A stretch of DNA of 64,000 bases from Ralstonia pickettii DTP0602. GTDB taxonomy: Bacteria > Pseudomonadota > Gammaproteobacteria > Burkholderiales > Burkholderiaceae. Positions 43,309 through 52,541 of the stretch are shown piece by piece. The stretch covers positions 682,001-746,000 of the forward strand of contig CP006668.1 in the NCBI GenBank assembly GCA_000471925.1, read 5' to 3'. Made by a program: the position numbers and the translations under genes. The notes under the pieces were generated by a model. It ran no database searches. It was not told the origin of the DNA and worked only from the letters and a program-made list of their open reading frames with translations. Positions within the stretch are counted from its first letter, which is position 1, and the number at the start of each line of letters is the position of its first letter.

Positions 43309-44661
43309 ATGACAACGACAGGGTGCCGGCTGGCACACGTACTGCTATGGGCCGTCTTGGCGGTGCCGCATTTCGCGGCAGCCCAGGCGCTGCGCCAGGC
43401 AGTCGAACAAGCCGTGCACACCAATCCCGAAGTGCTGGCGGCGGGCAGCCGCCGCCTGGCCGCGGACGAGGGACTGACGCAGGCGCGCGCCGGTTACCTG
43501 CCGCGTGTCGATGTCAACGCCGCCACCGGCCGCGTCCGCCTGGACAGCCACAGCACGCGCCTGATGGGCCTGTCCGATTCTTCCTATGCCAGCCACGCGG
43601 CCGGCGTGACGATCTCGCAGATGCTGTTCGACGGCTTTGCCACCAGCAGCGACGTGGAGCGCCAGGGCGCACGGATCGACGGCGCGGCTTACCGGGTCGG
43701 GGCGACGGCTGAAGACATCGCGCTGCGCACAGTCGGCGTCTACGTGGAAGTGCTGCGCCGCCAGGAGACCGTGGCCATCGGCGTGGCCAATCTGGAAGCG
43801 CACCAGCACATCTACGACCAGATCCGGCTTGGTGCCGATAACGGGGTGCTGCGCCGCGCCGACCTGTACCAGGCCGAGAGCCGCCTGGCGCTGGCAAAGG
43901 CCAGCCTGCGGGCGGAGCAGGGCAGCCTGCAGGACGCGGTGACGGCCTTCCTGCGCGTGGTCGGCGCGACGCCGCAGGCATTATCCACACCGGAATCGCT
44001 GTCGGCGGTATTGCCCGCCACCGAACAGGAGGCGCAGCAGGTGGCAAGCGCCAGCCATCCTGCGTTAGGCGCCGGGCAGGCCGATATCGCCGAAGCCCAG
44101 GCCGGCCGCTCGCTGGCCAAGTCGGCGCTGTGGCCACGGCTGGATCTCGAGGTCGGCGTGGCGCGCGATCGTGACCGCGTGCTCGGCACCACCGACGAGC
44201 GCAGCGTCATGCTGCGGGTGCGCTACAACCTGTTCCGCGGCAACGCCGACAAGGCGCGCATCAACGAGGCCGGCTACCAGGTACAGGAAGCCGAACAGAA
44301 CCTGGACCGGCTGCGCCGGCAGGTGCAGGAAAGCGTGTCGCAGGCCTATAACGCCTACCTGACCGCGCAGGACCGGCTGGCGAGCCTCGGGCAATACGTC
44401 GAGGCCAGCGATGCCACACGTGTGAGCTACGGCAAGCAGTTCCGGATCGGGCAGCGCAGCCTGCTCGACCTGCTCAATGCCGAGAACGAGTATTTCAGCG
44501 CCCGCACCGCCTTCGTGACCGGCCGGTACACCGAGCTGGCCAGCCAGTACCGCATCCTTGCCGGCATGGGCTTGCTGCTGGCGACGCTGCAGGTGCCGCT
44601 GCCCAGGGAGGGGATGATCCAGGTCGGCCAGCGGACCGGGTCGGCGGCCGGCCAGCGCTAG
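43309..44661 (+). CDS. TolC-family outer membrane protein of the type I secretion system (LapE-like)
   Basis: The start at MTTTGCRLAHVLLWAVLAVP (450 residues) follows GGGGGAAGC. The signal peptide ends near HFAAAQ. Two OEP repeats are visible, with ALRQAVEQAVHTNPEVLAAG at the start of the first and RRQVQESVSQAYNAYLTAQDRL and IGQRSLLDLLNAENEYFSAR in the second, as in AggA/LapE proteins. It is the last gene of the type I operon, 156 bp after the RTX gene, and would provide the outer membrane duct. Confidence 0.9.
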   Translation: MTTTGCRLAHVLLWAVLAVPHFAAAQALRQAVEQAVHTNPEVLAAGSRRLAADEGLTQARAGYLPRVDVNAATGRVRLDSHSTRLMGLSDSSYASHAAGVTISQMLFDGFATSSDVERQGARIDGAAYRVGATAEDIALRTVGVYVEVLRRQETVAIGVANLEAHQHIYDQIRLGADNGVLRRADLYQAESRLALAKASLRAEQGSLQDAVTAFLRVVGATPQALSTPESLSAVLPATEQEAQQVASASHPALGAGQADIAEAQAGRSLAKSALWPRLDLEVGVARDRDRVLGTTDERSVMLRVRYNLFRGNADKARINEAGYQVQEAEQNLDRLRRQVQESVSQAYNAYLTAQDRLASLGQYVEASDATRVSYGKQFRIGQRSLLDLLNAENEYFSARTAFVTGRYTELASQYRILAGMGLLLATLQVPLPREGMIQVGQRTGSAAGQR

Positions 44662-44691
44662 CGGGCGGCGCCTGCCGCTGAAGCTTGCCTC

Positions 44692-45852
44692 TCAGCCCAA
44701 CACGCCCTCGCCCCGCATCCCCCGCAGCCGATACTCGCCCGGCGCCACGCCCGTCCATTTCTTGAACGCCCGATGAAAGGTGCTCGGCTCCGAGAAGCCG
44801 AGCCGCAGCGCCACATCCTGCAGCGTCATGCCCGGCCGTTCCAGCATGCCGATGGCGACGTCGCGGCGCAGGCTGTCCTTGATGCTCTGGTAGCCGCGGC
44901 CTTGGTCGCGCAGCCGGCGGCGCAGGGTTTGCGGCGTGAGTCGCAGCAGCTTGGCCATCTGCTCCAGCGAGGGCAGTTCGTCGTCCAAGTGTGAGCGCAG
45001 GTGCTGGCGGATGCGTTCGGCCAGGCAGCAGTTGTCGCGGTAGCGGATCAGCAGGTTGCGCGGAGTCTCGCGCAGGAACTCGCGCAGGCTGGTGGCATCC
45101 CGCATCACCGGCAGGCGCAGGCAGGCGGCGTCGAAATGCAGCGCGGTGACGGGCTGGCCATAGTGCACGGCGGCCTTGAACACGCGCTCGGTGTCGGTGC
45201 CGCCCTGCGAGGGCGCGGCGCTCAGGTCGACGCGACGCAGCGGGATATGCTGCGCCACCAGCCAGCTGACCAGCGCATAGGCATGGAAGACAAAGGTCGA
45301 TTCGGCAAAGCTGCGGCAGGCCGAGGCCGGCACGCGCGGGTGCAGCTCCACCGTGGCGGTCTGGCCATCGGCGCTCAGGTGGAGGCGCGGCGCGAAGGCG
45401 TCGACATGCAGCCGGTACAGGCGCATCCCGGTCCGGATGGCGTCTTCGAGCGTGGCGCAGTGGACCAGGTTGCCACATACCTGGGCGAACACGCCGGGTG
45501 TGACCGGGCGGTCCAGCAAGCCCCACAGCTCGTCGCGCGTGACGCGGCGCAGCGTGCGGATCAGCGCGGCGTACTGGCCCTGGGTGACGCGCGCGCTGGG
45601 CGAGGCCAGCAGGGCCGGCGAAATGCCGGCGCGGCGCAGTAGCGCGTCGATGTCCAGGCCCAGCCGCCGCGCGCCCAGCAGGATGTGGTCGACATGCTTG
45701 ATCGCGATGGTGTGGCGCGCCGGTGCAACCGCGGCGGGCGGCGGCTCGGCAGGTCGAACCAGAGGTTTGTCCAGCAAGGCCGGCAGCGCACCGGCCATGT
45801 GCAGCTTACCCGGCACGGGCGGGGGGTGCGATGACAGGGCGGCGGTGTGCAT
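44692..45852 (-). CDS. AraC-family regulator with OruR/ArgR-like N-terminal domain
   Basis: The 386-residue protein starts behind CCAGGAGACCC. Residues 60-270 resemble the arabinose-binding-like N-terminal domain of OruR/virulence-type AraC proteins (LLGARRLGLDIDALLRRAGI, WGLLDRPVTPGVFAQVCGNL). The C-terminal 100 residues form the double helix-turn-helix (LEQMAKLLRLTPQTLRRRLR and LQDVALRLGFSEPSTFHRAF, then KKWTGVAPGEYR). It is divergent from the Bug/CoA-ligase operon and is its likely activator, with the acid or its CoA ester as inducer. Confidence 0.87.
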   Translation of the reverse strand: MHTAALSSHPPPVPGKLHMAGALPALLDKPLVRPAEPPPAAVAPARHTIAIKHVDHILLGARRLGLDIDALLRRAGISPALLASPSARVTQGQYAALIRTLRRVTRDELWGLLDRPVTPGVFAQVCGNLVHCATLEDAIRTGMRLYRLHVDAFAPRLHLSADGQTATVELHPRVPASACRSFAESTFVFHAYALVSWLVAQHIPLRRVDLSAAPSQGGTDTERVFKAAVHYGQPVTALHFDAACLRLPVMRDATSLREFLRETPRNLLIRYRDNCCLAERIRQHLRSHLDDELPSLEQMAKLLRLTPQTLRRRLRDQGRGYQSIKDSLRRDVAIGMLERPGMTLQDVALRLGFSEPSTFHRAFKKWTGVAPGEYRLRGMRGEGVLG

Positions 45853-46196
45853 GGGTCTCCTGGTCAGGGTGACGCGCGGGCGCCCTGGTAGGGCGCGGCA
45901 GTCATATTCGCGGGCTTGGCCGGTCTTTTCGCCACCTTAGCAAGCCGCGCGCGCACCGCACAATCGGGATTTGCCAAAGGCTGTCTTTCGCCTGAGCGAT
46001 TCGGCCAATCATTTTGGCGAGTCTGGTCATTGTCCAAGCACCGCAGCATCGCGCACTCTCCGGCTCATAACACGGACACCTGCGGGCAGCGCTGCCCGCA
46101 CGCCGACAAGCAATGGCCGGAACGCACCGGCCAGGCGGGACGCACACAGGGGACAGAACCCCGCGCCCGCTTCCAGACACCAAAGGAGACAAGCCC
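45853..46196. promoter_or_regulatory. divergent promoter region, AraC gene / Bug-CoA ligase operon
   Basis: The 344-bp gap contains a perfect 20-bp palindrome at 46081-46100 (TGCGGGCAGCGCTGCCCGCA) 97 bp before the Bug start, and a weaker inverted repeat GCCAA-N5-TTGGC at 46004-46018. Both are candidate regulatory sites; the long palindrome could also fold as an mRNA leader hairpin. AraC proteins usually bind direct rather than inverted repeats, so the large palindrome may serve another factor. Confidence 0.5.
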
Positions 46197-47201
46197 ATGC
46201 AGGAAAATCGTCGTAATGCATTGCGGCGCCTCAGCGCCGGGGTAATGACCGTAGCCGCCGCCGCGGCCGGGATGCTGGCCACCGGTGCCGCCTGGGCACA
46301 GGGCGAATTCCCGTCGAAGCCGGTGCGCCTGGTGGTGCCATACCCGGCCGGCGGCGCCACTGACGTGCTGGCGCGCGCGCTGGCCGACGGCCTCGGCAAG
46401 GCCTGGAAGCGCCCGGTGGTGGTGGAGAACCGCCCCGGCGCCAGCAGCATGATCGGCTCCGAGGCGGTGGCCCGCGCCGAAGCCGACGGCCATACCGCGC
46501 TGCTGACCATTACCACGCTGGTGCAGGCGCCCAGCCTCTACAGCAAGCCGCCGTTCGACCCGGTCAAGGATCTTGTCGCGGTGTCAGAGCTGGCCACCAC
46601 CAACCTGGTGTTCGCCGTGCACAGCTCGGTGCCGGCCAACAACCTGAAGGAATTCATCGAACTGGTCCGCTCCAAGCCCAAGCAGTTCTCCTACGGCTCC
46701 TACGGCACCGGCTCCAGCGGCCACCTGTATGGCGAGATTTTCAAGGAGTCGGCCAAGCTCGACATGGTGCACGTCTCGTACAAGGGCGAGGCGCCGGAGC
46801 TGAACGACCTGCTCGGTGGACAGGTGCCCGCCGCGATCATCTCGGTGATGGGCGCCAAGCCGCATAACGCCACCGGGCGCCTGCGCGCGCTGGCGGTCAC
46901 CGGCGGCGGCCGCTCGCCGCACCTGCCGGACGTGCCGACCTTCCGCGAAGCCGGCGTGGCCGGCATGGACGGGCAGGGCTGGTTCGGCCTGTTCCTGCCG
47001 GCCGCGACGCCGCGGCCCATCGTCGACAAGCTCTCGGCCGACGTCAACCGCATCCTGGCCCAGCCCGACGTGCGCAAGCGCATGAGCGACCTGGGCATCG
47101 TGCTGACCGGCAGCACGCCCGATGCCTTCGCCCAGGTCGTCCGGACCGACTACGCCCGCTGGGGCAAGGTCATCCGCGTGAACAACATCCGCCTGGACTG
47201 A
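46197..47201 (+). CDS. Bug-family solute-binding protein
   Basis: The start at MQENRRNALRRLSAGVMTVA follows AAAGGAGACAAGCCC (334 residues). The signal peptide with paired arginines ends near GAAWAQG. The mature protein begins EFPSKPVRLVVPYPAGGATD and shows VVVENRPGASSMIGSEAVAR, FSYGSYGTGSSGHLYGEIFK and VHVSYKGEAPELNDLLGGQV, all Bug hallmarks. It is the first gene of a five-gene catabolic operon. It probably delivers or senses the carboxylate that the downstream ligase activates. Confidence 0.9.
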   Translation: MQENRRNALRRLSAGVMTVAAAAAGMLATGAAWAQGEFPSKPVRLVVPYPAGGATDVLARALADGLGKAWKRPVVVENRPGASSMIGSEAVARAEADGHTALLTITTLVQAPSLYSKPPFDPVKDLVAVSELATTNLVFAVHSSVPANNLKEFIELVRSKPKQFSYGSYGTGSSGHLYGEIFKESAKLDMVHVSYKGEAPELNDLLGGQVPAAIISVMGAKPHNATGRLRALAVTGGGRSPHLPDVPTFREAGVAGMDGQGWFGLFLPAATPRPIVDKLSADVNRILAQPDVRKRMSDLGIVLTGSTPDAFAQVVRTDYARWGKVIRVNNIRLD

Positions 47202-47234
47202 GCCCTGATTGATTCACCTGTTGATCTGCTGCAT

Positions 47235-48947
47235 ATGAAGCCTGCTACAAGTCACCACCAGCCGTTCCGCTCTCCCGCCTGGCCCCCCGGCCTGCCGGCC
47301 ACGCTGCATACGCCGCGCACCAGCCTGTTCTACAACGTCGAGGCCGCGGCGCACCGCTATCCGGACAAGACCGCGATCCAGTATTTCGGTACCGCGATCA
47401 CGTACGCGCAGCTGCAGGACGAGATCGAACGCATAGCGGGCTACCTGCAGCAGGCCTGCGGTATCCAGCCGGGCGACCGCGTGGTGCTGTTCAGCCAGAA
47501 CTGCCCGCAGTTCATCATTGCCTACTACGCCATCCTGCGCGCCGAGGGCGTGGTGGTGCCGGCCAACCCGATGTGGCTGGAGGCCGAACTGGCCCACGTG
47601 GTTGACGATAGCGGCGCGGTGGCCGCCTTTGCCGGCAGCGAGCTGTACCAGCGCATGGCGCCGCTGTACGGCCCGGCGCTGCGCCATGTAATCGTGCACG
47701 ACTACGCCGGCATGCTGCGCGAGCACGGCGGCCTGCCGGTGCCGGACTGGCTGCGCGAGCCCGCGCCCGCACTGCAGGCCGCGCCGTCTGGCGCGATGCC
47801 GGTGGCGTGGGATACAGCCAGCGCGGCAGGGCATCGCCCGCTGCCGCACCAGGCCCGCTACGACACGCTGTGCATGCTGGCCTATACCTCCGGCACCACC
47901 GGCAACCCCAAGGGCTGCATGCATACCCACGGCACGCTGATGACCGCGGCGGTGGGCTCGCAGATCTGGCGCAGCAGCACGCCTGAGTCCGTGGTGCTGG
48001 CGGTGGCGCCGATGTTCCACCTGCTCGGCATGCAGAACTGCATGAATTCGCCGCTCTACCTCGGCGCCACCGTGGTGCTGATGCCGCGCTGGGACCGCGC
48101 GCTGGCCGCCGACCTGATCGAGCGCTACCGCGTCTCGGTCTGGGGCGCGCCGCCGGCGATGCTGGTGGACTTCTTCGCGCAGCCCGACCTGGACAGCCGC
48201 GACCTGTCGAGCCTGGCCTACCTGGGCGGCGGCGGCGCGGCCATGCCGGACGCGGTCGCCAACATGCTGCAGGAGCGCTTCAACCTGCCGTACGTCGAAG
48301 CCTACGGCATGACCGAGACCGCGTCGTTCCTGCTCTCCAACCCGCGCGAAAAGCCGAAGCGGGAGTGCCTGGGCATCGCCACCTTCGGCGTCGATGCGCG
48401 CGTGATCGACCCGGAGACGCTGCAGGAACTGCCGCAGGGCCAGACCGGCGAGATCGTTGCCCACGGCGGCCAGGTGATGGTGGGCTACTGGGGCAACCCG
48501 GAGGCCAACGAGGCCTCGTTTATCGAGCTCGACGGCAAGCGCTTCCTGCGCACCGGCGACCTGGGCTTGATGGACGAAGAGGGCTACTTCTTCATGCGCG
48601 ACCGCCTCAAGCGCATGATCAACGCCTCCGGCTTCAAGGTATGGTCGGCCGAGGTGGAGAACCTGCTGTACGCGCACCCGGCCATCCACGAGGCCTGCGT
48701 CATCGCCGCGCGCGACGAGCGCCGCGGCGAGACTGTCAAGGCCGTGGTGGCGCTGCGCCCCGAAGCGCGCGGCACTGCCGGGGCCGATCCGGAAAGCATC
48801 ATGGCCTGGTGCCGCGAGCGCCTGGCCGCATACAAGGTGCCGCGCATCGTCGATCTTGTCGATGCGCTGCCCAAGTCCGCCACCGGCAAGATCCAGTGGC
48901 GCGCCCTGCAGGAACGCGAGATGCAGGCGGACAACCCGCGCGCTTGA
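47235..48947 (+). CDS. AMP-forming long/medium-chain acyl-CoA synthetase
   Basis: The 570-residue protein has all adenylate-forming signatures: MLAYTSGTTGNPKGCMHTHG, VEAYGMTETASFLLSNPREK, FLRTGDLGLMDEEGYFFMRD, KRMINASGFKVWSAEVENLL and PKSATGKIQWRAL with the catalytic Lys. The pattern is that of fatty acyl-CoA ligases. It starts 33 bp after the first Bug gene and is followed 34 bp later by a second one. It would feed the crotonase and acyl-CoA dehydrogenase of the same operon. Confidence 0.9.
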   Translation: MKPATSHHQPFRSPAWPPGLPATLHTPRTSLFYNVEAAAHRYPDKTAIQYFGTAITYAQLQDEIERIAGYLQQACGIQPGDRVVLFSQNCPQFIIAYYAILRAEGVVVPANPMWLEAELAHVVDDSGAVAAFAGSELYQRMAPLYGPALRHVIVHDYAGMLREHGGLPVPDWLREPAPALQAAPSGAMPVAWDTASAAGHRPLPHQARYDTLCMLAYTSGTTGNPKGCMHTHGTLMTAAVGSQIWRSSTPESVVLAVAPMFHLLGMQNCMNSPLYLGATVVLMPRWDRALAADLIERYRVSVWGAPPAMLVDFFAQPDLDSRDLSSLAYLGGGGAAMPDAVANMLQERFNLPYVEAYGMTETASFLLSNPREKPKRECLGIATFGVDARVIDPETLQELPQGQTGEIVAHGGQVMVGYWGNPEANEASFIELDGKRFLRTGDLGLMDEEGYFFMRDRLKRMINASGFKVWSAEVENLLYAHPAIHEACVIAARDERRGETVKAVVALRPEARGTAGADPESIMAWCRERLAAYKVPRIVDLVDALPKSATGKIQWRALQEREMQADNPRA

Positions 48948-48981
48948 GCCTCGCCGCGACATAAAGAAAGAGAGAGACAGC

Positions 48982-49977
48982 ATGCAGCAAAGCAGACGCA
49001 ACTGGCTGGCGCAGGCCGGCACCCTGGCCGGCGCGGCCGTCCTTGGCAGCGCGGGCACGGCCTTCGCGCAGCAGCCCGATCCCAAGCAATATCCCGGCAA
49101 GCCGATCCGCATGATCGTTCCTTACCCCGCCGGCGGCGGCACCGACACCGTGGGCCGCCTGATCGGCCAGCGCCTGGCCGACAGCCTGGGCCAGCCGGTG
49201 GTGGTGGAGAACAAGCCCGGTGCCAGCGGCATGCTCGGCAACGACATCGTCGCCAAGGCACCGGCCGACGGCTACACCATCCTGCTGGCGATCACCGCGC
49301 TGATCCAGTCGCCCAGCCTGTACAAGCGCATGCCGTACGACGTGGCCAAGGACTTTACGCCGGTGTCGCTGATCGCCAAGTCGTCGGACCTGTTCGTGGT
49401 GCCCAACCGCGTGCCGGCCAATAACATGCGCGAGTTCCTGGCGCTGGCCAAGGCGGGCAAGCTCAGCTACGGCTCGTATGGCAACGGCACCTCGTCGCAC
49501 CTGCATGGCGAGCTGCTCAAGCAGCAGGCCGGCATCGAGCTGACCCACATCCCGTACAAGGGCGCCGCGCCGCTGATCAGCGACCTGCTCGGCGGGCAGG
49601 TGGACTCGGCCTTTGTCGACGTGACCTCGGCCAACGCGCACCTGGCCAGCAACAAGTTCAAGATCCTTGGCATCACCGGCAGCCAGCGCTACAAGGCGTT
49701 GCCCAACGTGCAGACCTTCACCGAACTCGGCCTGCCGGGCTTCGAGCCCAATGGCTGGTTCGGACTGTTCCTGCCGGGCGGCGCGCCCAAGGACGTGACG
49801 GCGAAGCTGGCGGCCGAGACCGCGCGCATCGTGCGCCTGCCCGAGGTGACGCAGAAGCTGGCCGGCATGGGCCTGCAGCCGGTCGGGTCGACGCCGCAGG
49901 AACTCGCCACGGTGGTCAGCGCCGACACGCCCAAGTGGGCCAAGATCGTGCGCGACGCCAACATCCAGCTCGACTGA
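48982..49977 (+). CDS. Bug-family solute-binding protein with Tat-type signal
   Basis: The start at MQQSRRNWLAQAGTLAGAAV gives 331 residues. The N-terminus contains SRRNWLA, which fits the twin-arginine consensus S-R-R-x-x-L, with cleavage near AFAQQ; export by Tat is therefore possible. The mature part has KPIRMIVPYPAGGGTDTVGR, VVVENKPGASGMLGNDIVAK, LSYGSYGNGTSSHLHGELLK and LTHIPYKGAAPLISDLLGGQ. It is the second Bug gene of this operon; about half the residues in the conserved blocks match the first, so they are paralogues rather than a recent duplication. Confidence 0.9.
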   Translation: MQQSRRNWLAQAGTLAGAAVLGSAGTAFAQQPDPKQYPGKPIRMIVPYPAGGGTDTVGRLIGQRLADSLGQPVVVENKPGASGMLGNDIVAKAPADGYTILLAITALIQSPSLYKRMPYDVAKDFTPVSLIAKSSDLFVVPNRVPANNMREFLALAKAGKLSYGSYGNGTSSHLHGELLKQQAGIELTHIPYKGAAPLISDLLGGQVDSAFVDVTSANAHLASNKFKILGITGSQRYKALPNVQTFTELGLPGFEPNGWFGLFLPGGAPKDVTAKLAAETARIVRLPEVTQKLAGMGLQPVGSTPQELATVVSADTPKWAKIVRDANIQLD

Positions 49978-50000
49978 GGCAGCCGTTCCGGAGTCCATCC

Positions 50001-50780
50001 ATGGAATACATCCGCTTTGCCGTCGAGGACGGGATCGCCACCCTGACCCTCGACTTCCCCGCGCGCCGCAATGCGCTGTCGATCCCCATGCGCGGCGAGA
50101 TCGCGGAAGTGATTCGCCAGGTACGTGCCGACGATGACGTTCGCGCGCTGATCCTGACCGGCGCCGGCACCGAGTTCTGCTCGGGTGGCGATATCAGCTC
50201 GATGCAGACCGAAATGAGCGCGCCGCAGGGGCGCCGCCGCCTGCAGCAGGCCCACGGCTGGCTGGAAGACCTGATCCAGCTCGATGTGCCGGTGATCGCC
50301 GCGGTCGACGGCGCGGCCTATGGCGCCGGCTTCAGCCTGGCACTGACCGCCGACATCATCCTGGCGACACCGCGGGCGCGCTTCGGCCTGCCGTTCCTGC
50401 GCATGGGGCTGATCCCGGATTGTGGCGTGTTCTACACGCTGCCACGGATCGTCGGCGTGCAGCGCGCCAAGGCACTGATGTTCTCGATGAAGGAACTCAG
50501 TGCCGAGGAAGCGCAAGACCTTGGCATCGTCATGGAAATCGTGCCGCAGGAAAGCCTGGCCGCGCGCGCGCAGGCGCTGGCGCGCGCCTTCATCGAAGCC
50601 TCGCCGGTGGCGGTCGGCCTGACCAAGCAGGCGCTGAACGCCTCGCTGAACCAGGACCTGCACACCATGCTGGCGATGGAAGCGGACGGGCAGGGCATCG
50701 CCTTCTCCACCGAATACCGGATGGAAGCCGCCAACCGCTTCATGGCCAAGCAACCGCTGCGCTATCGCTGGCCCGACTGA
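50001..50780 (+). CDS. crotonase-fold enoyl-CoA hydratase/isomerase-family protein, atypical active site
   Basis: The start MEYIRFAVEDGIATLTLDFP gives 259 residues. The oxyanion-hole segments are present (ILTGAGTEFCSGGDIS and AVDGAAYGAGFSLALTADI). Compared with rat enoyl-CoA hydratase, the Glu144 position (GCELAMM) reads FSLAL and the Glu164 position (PEI) reads PFL, so neither catalytic glutamate is present. It therefore should not be assumed to be a classical hydratase; isomerase, thioesterase or other crotonase chemistry is possible. It lies between the second Bug gene (23 bp) and the dehydrogenase gene. Confidence 0.83.
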   Translation: MEYIRFAVEDGIATLTLDFPARRNALSIPMRGEIAEVIRQVRADDDVRALILTGAGTEFCSGGDISSMQTEMSAPQGRRRLQQAHGWLEDLIQLDVPVIAAVDGAAYGAGFSLALTADIILATPRARFGLPFLRMGLIPDCGVFYTLPRIVGVQRAKALMFSMKELSAEEAQDLGIVMEIVPQESLAARAQALARAFIEASPVAVGLTKQALNASLNQDLHTMLAMEADGQGIAFSTEYRMEAANRFMAKQPLRYRWPD

Positions 50781-50919
50781 CCGGACGCGCCGGCCGGTTG
50801 ATGCGATGCAGCAGCCGGTCGGTTCGCCATCGCACCGTTTACGTATACAGGCATGCGGCCGGCAGGACCCGGCCCGCGGCCTTCCGACTCATCGTTTACC
50901 CTCGCATCAGCACACCAAT

Positions 50920-52107
50920 ATGGGATCCCACGACCAGCACGCGGCGCCCGCCGCACGCCAGACCCCCTGGATGACCGAAGACCTGACCATGTTCCAGGAA
51001 ACCGTGCGCCGCTTTGTCGAACGCGAACTGGCGCCGAACGAGGCTCGCTGGGCCGAACAGGGCTATATCGACCGCGACGTCTGGCGCCGCGCCGGCCAGG
51101 CCGGCATCCTGTGCGCCAGCATCCCGGAGGAGTACGGCGGCGGCGGGGGCAGCTTTACGCACGAGGCCGTGATCACGCGCGAGATGGCGCGCGCCATATG
51201 CACCAGCCTGGGCAACAACGTGCACAGCGGCATCGTGGCACATTACCTGCTCAACTACGGCACCGAGGCGCAGAAGCGCAAATGGCTGCCACAGATGGCC
51301 AGCGGCGAGATGGTGGCCGCCATCGCCATGTCGGAACCTGGCGCCGGTTCCGACCTCAAATCGGTACGCACCCGCGCGGTGCGGGAAAAAGCCGAAAACG
51401 GAGACTGCTATCGCATAAACGGTGCAAAGACTTTTATTACGAACGGTTACCACGCCGACCTGGTGTGCCTGGTCGCCAAGACCGATCCGCAGGCCGGCTC
51501 GCGCGGCGTCTCGCTGATCATGGTCGAGACGCGCGACCTGCCGGGCTTCCGTCGCGGGCGCATCCTGGAGAAGATCGGGCAGAAGGGCCAGGACACCGCC
51601 GAGCTCTTCTTCGACGACGTGCTGGTGCCATGCGAGAACCTGCTCGGCGAGCAGGAAGGCCAGGGTTTTTATCAGCTCATGCAGCAGCTGCCGCAGGAGC
51701 GGATGATCATCGCCCTTGGCGCGACCGCGTCGATGCAGCGCGCGATCGAGCTCACCACTGAATATGTGCGTGAGCGCAAGGTGTTCGGCCAGCCGCTGGC
51801 GGACCTGCAGAACACGCGCTTTCGCCTGGCCGAGTGCAAGACCGAGGCGACCATCGCCGCGACCTTCGTCGACGACTGCATGATGCGGCTGATGGCGGGC
51901 ACGCTTGACGCCGCCACCGCGGCGATGGCGAAGTGGTGGTGCACGCAGAAGAATTGCGAGATCATCGACGAGTGCCTGCAGTTGCACGGCGGCTACGGCT
52001 ATATGCTGGAATACCCGATCGCGCGAATGTACGCCAACGCACGTGTGGGCAAGATCTACGGCGGCTCCAACGAGATCATGAAGGAGCTGGTGGCGCGCAC
52101 GCTCTGA
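50920..52107 (+). CDS. acyl-CoA dehydrogenase, long-chain type
   Basis: The start at MGSHDQHAAPAARQTPWMTE is provisional because no clear ribosome-binding site precedes it; 395 residues result. The sequence has ASIPEEYGGGGGSFTHEAVI, AIAMSEPGAGSDLKSVRTRA, INGAKTFITNGYHADLVCLV, ERKVFGQPLADLQNTRFRLA and LHGGYGYMLEYPIARMYANA. The tail is IYGGSNEIMKELVARTL, as in long-chain acyl-CoA dehydrogenases, in which the base is not in the YEGT position. Last gene of the AraC-associated operon. The partial dehydrogenase at the left edge of the window has a very similar C-terminus. Confidence 0.88.
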   Translation: MGSHDQHAAPAARQTPWMTEDLTMFQETVRRFVERELAPNEARWAEQGYIDRDVWRRAGQAGILCASIPEEYGGGGGSFTHEAVITREMARAICTSLGNNVHSGIVAHYLLNYGTEAQKRKWLPQMASGEMVAAIAMSEPGAGSDLKSVRTRAVREKAENGDCYRINGAKTFITNGYHADLVCLVAKTDPQAGSRGVSLIMVETRDLPGFRRGRILEKIGQKGQDTAELFFDDVLVPCENLLGEQEGQGFYQLMQQLPQERMIIALGATASMQRAIELTTEYVRERKVFGQPLADLQNTRFRLAECKTEATIAATFVDDCMMRLMAGTLDAATAAMAKWWCTQKNCEIIDECLQLHGGYGYMLEYPIARMYANARVGKIYGGSNEIMKELVARTL

Positions 52108-52541
52108 CGCGTTCCGCTATCAGCAGTGTCCGCGTGCTAGTGCGCGCAGAAGCAAATTCTGAAACCAATCGAAAGCCGGCACCTGTGCCGGCTTTTGTGT
52201 CTCTGGTTACAAAACCGGCTGTGCACGGTTGGCGGGAAAGGTGTAAGGTGTGTCACAAGCATGGTCAATGGCCCGTCGCGTGCGGGGGCGAAGCGCAGAG
52301 CGGAAATCAGCCAAAAGCTGACAGCGAAATCCGGCAGAAAATGCAGCACAGAAACAGCCGTTGCATCGATGCACGATTCGTCAACTCGGCCTCCACCATC
52401 GCCGTTATTTGACTATGATGAAGTAAAGACTTCGCAACATTCAGCGGTAGCCAAGCCGGGGTGGTTGTACCGCGAAACCTGCGAAGCCTTGAGGGGTAGA
52501 ACTACCTTCGCCTCGGATGTTGACTCTGACGGGAGTGAGGT
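52108..52541. other. intergenic region between AraC-associated operon and prkA
   Basis: A terminator lies at 52172-52195. The remaining 350 bp must contain the prkA promoter, but I cannot identify a convincing sigma-54 or sigma-70 pair by eye. The DNA between about 52240 and 52440 has lower GC than the surrounding genes, as expected for a promoter. No gene is supported. Confidence 0.45.
52172..52195 (+). terminator. intrinsic terminator of the AraC-associated operon
   Basis: AAAGCCGGCAC (52172-52182) pairs with GTGCCGGCTTT (52185-52195) and is followed by TGTG; the innermost pairs must open because the nominal loop is only two bases. Confidence 0.75.

Noticed and set aside
52108..52541. Possible small RNA gene between the dehydrogenase gene and prkA
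   Set aside because: There is a terminator, but it is placed 65 bp after the dehydrogenase stop and fits that operon. No promoter-terminator pair for an independent RNA could be made out.
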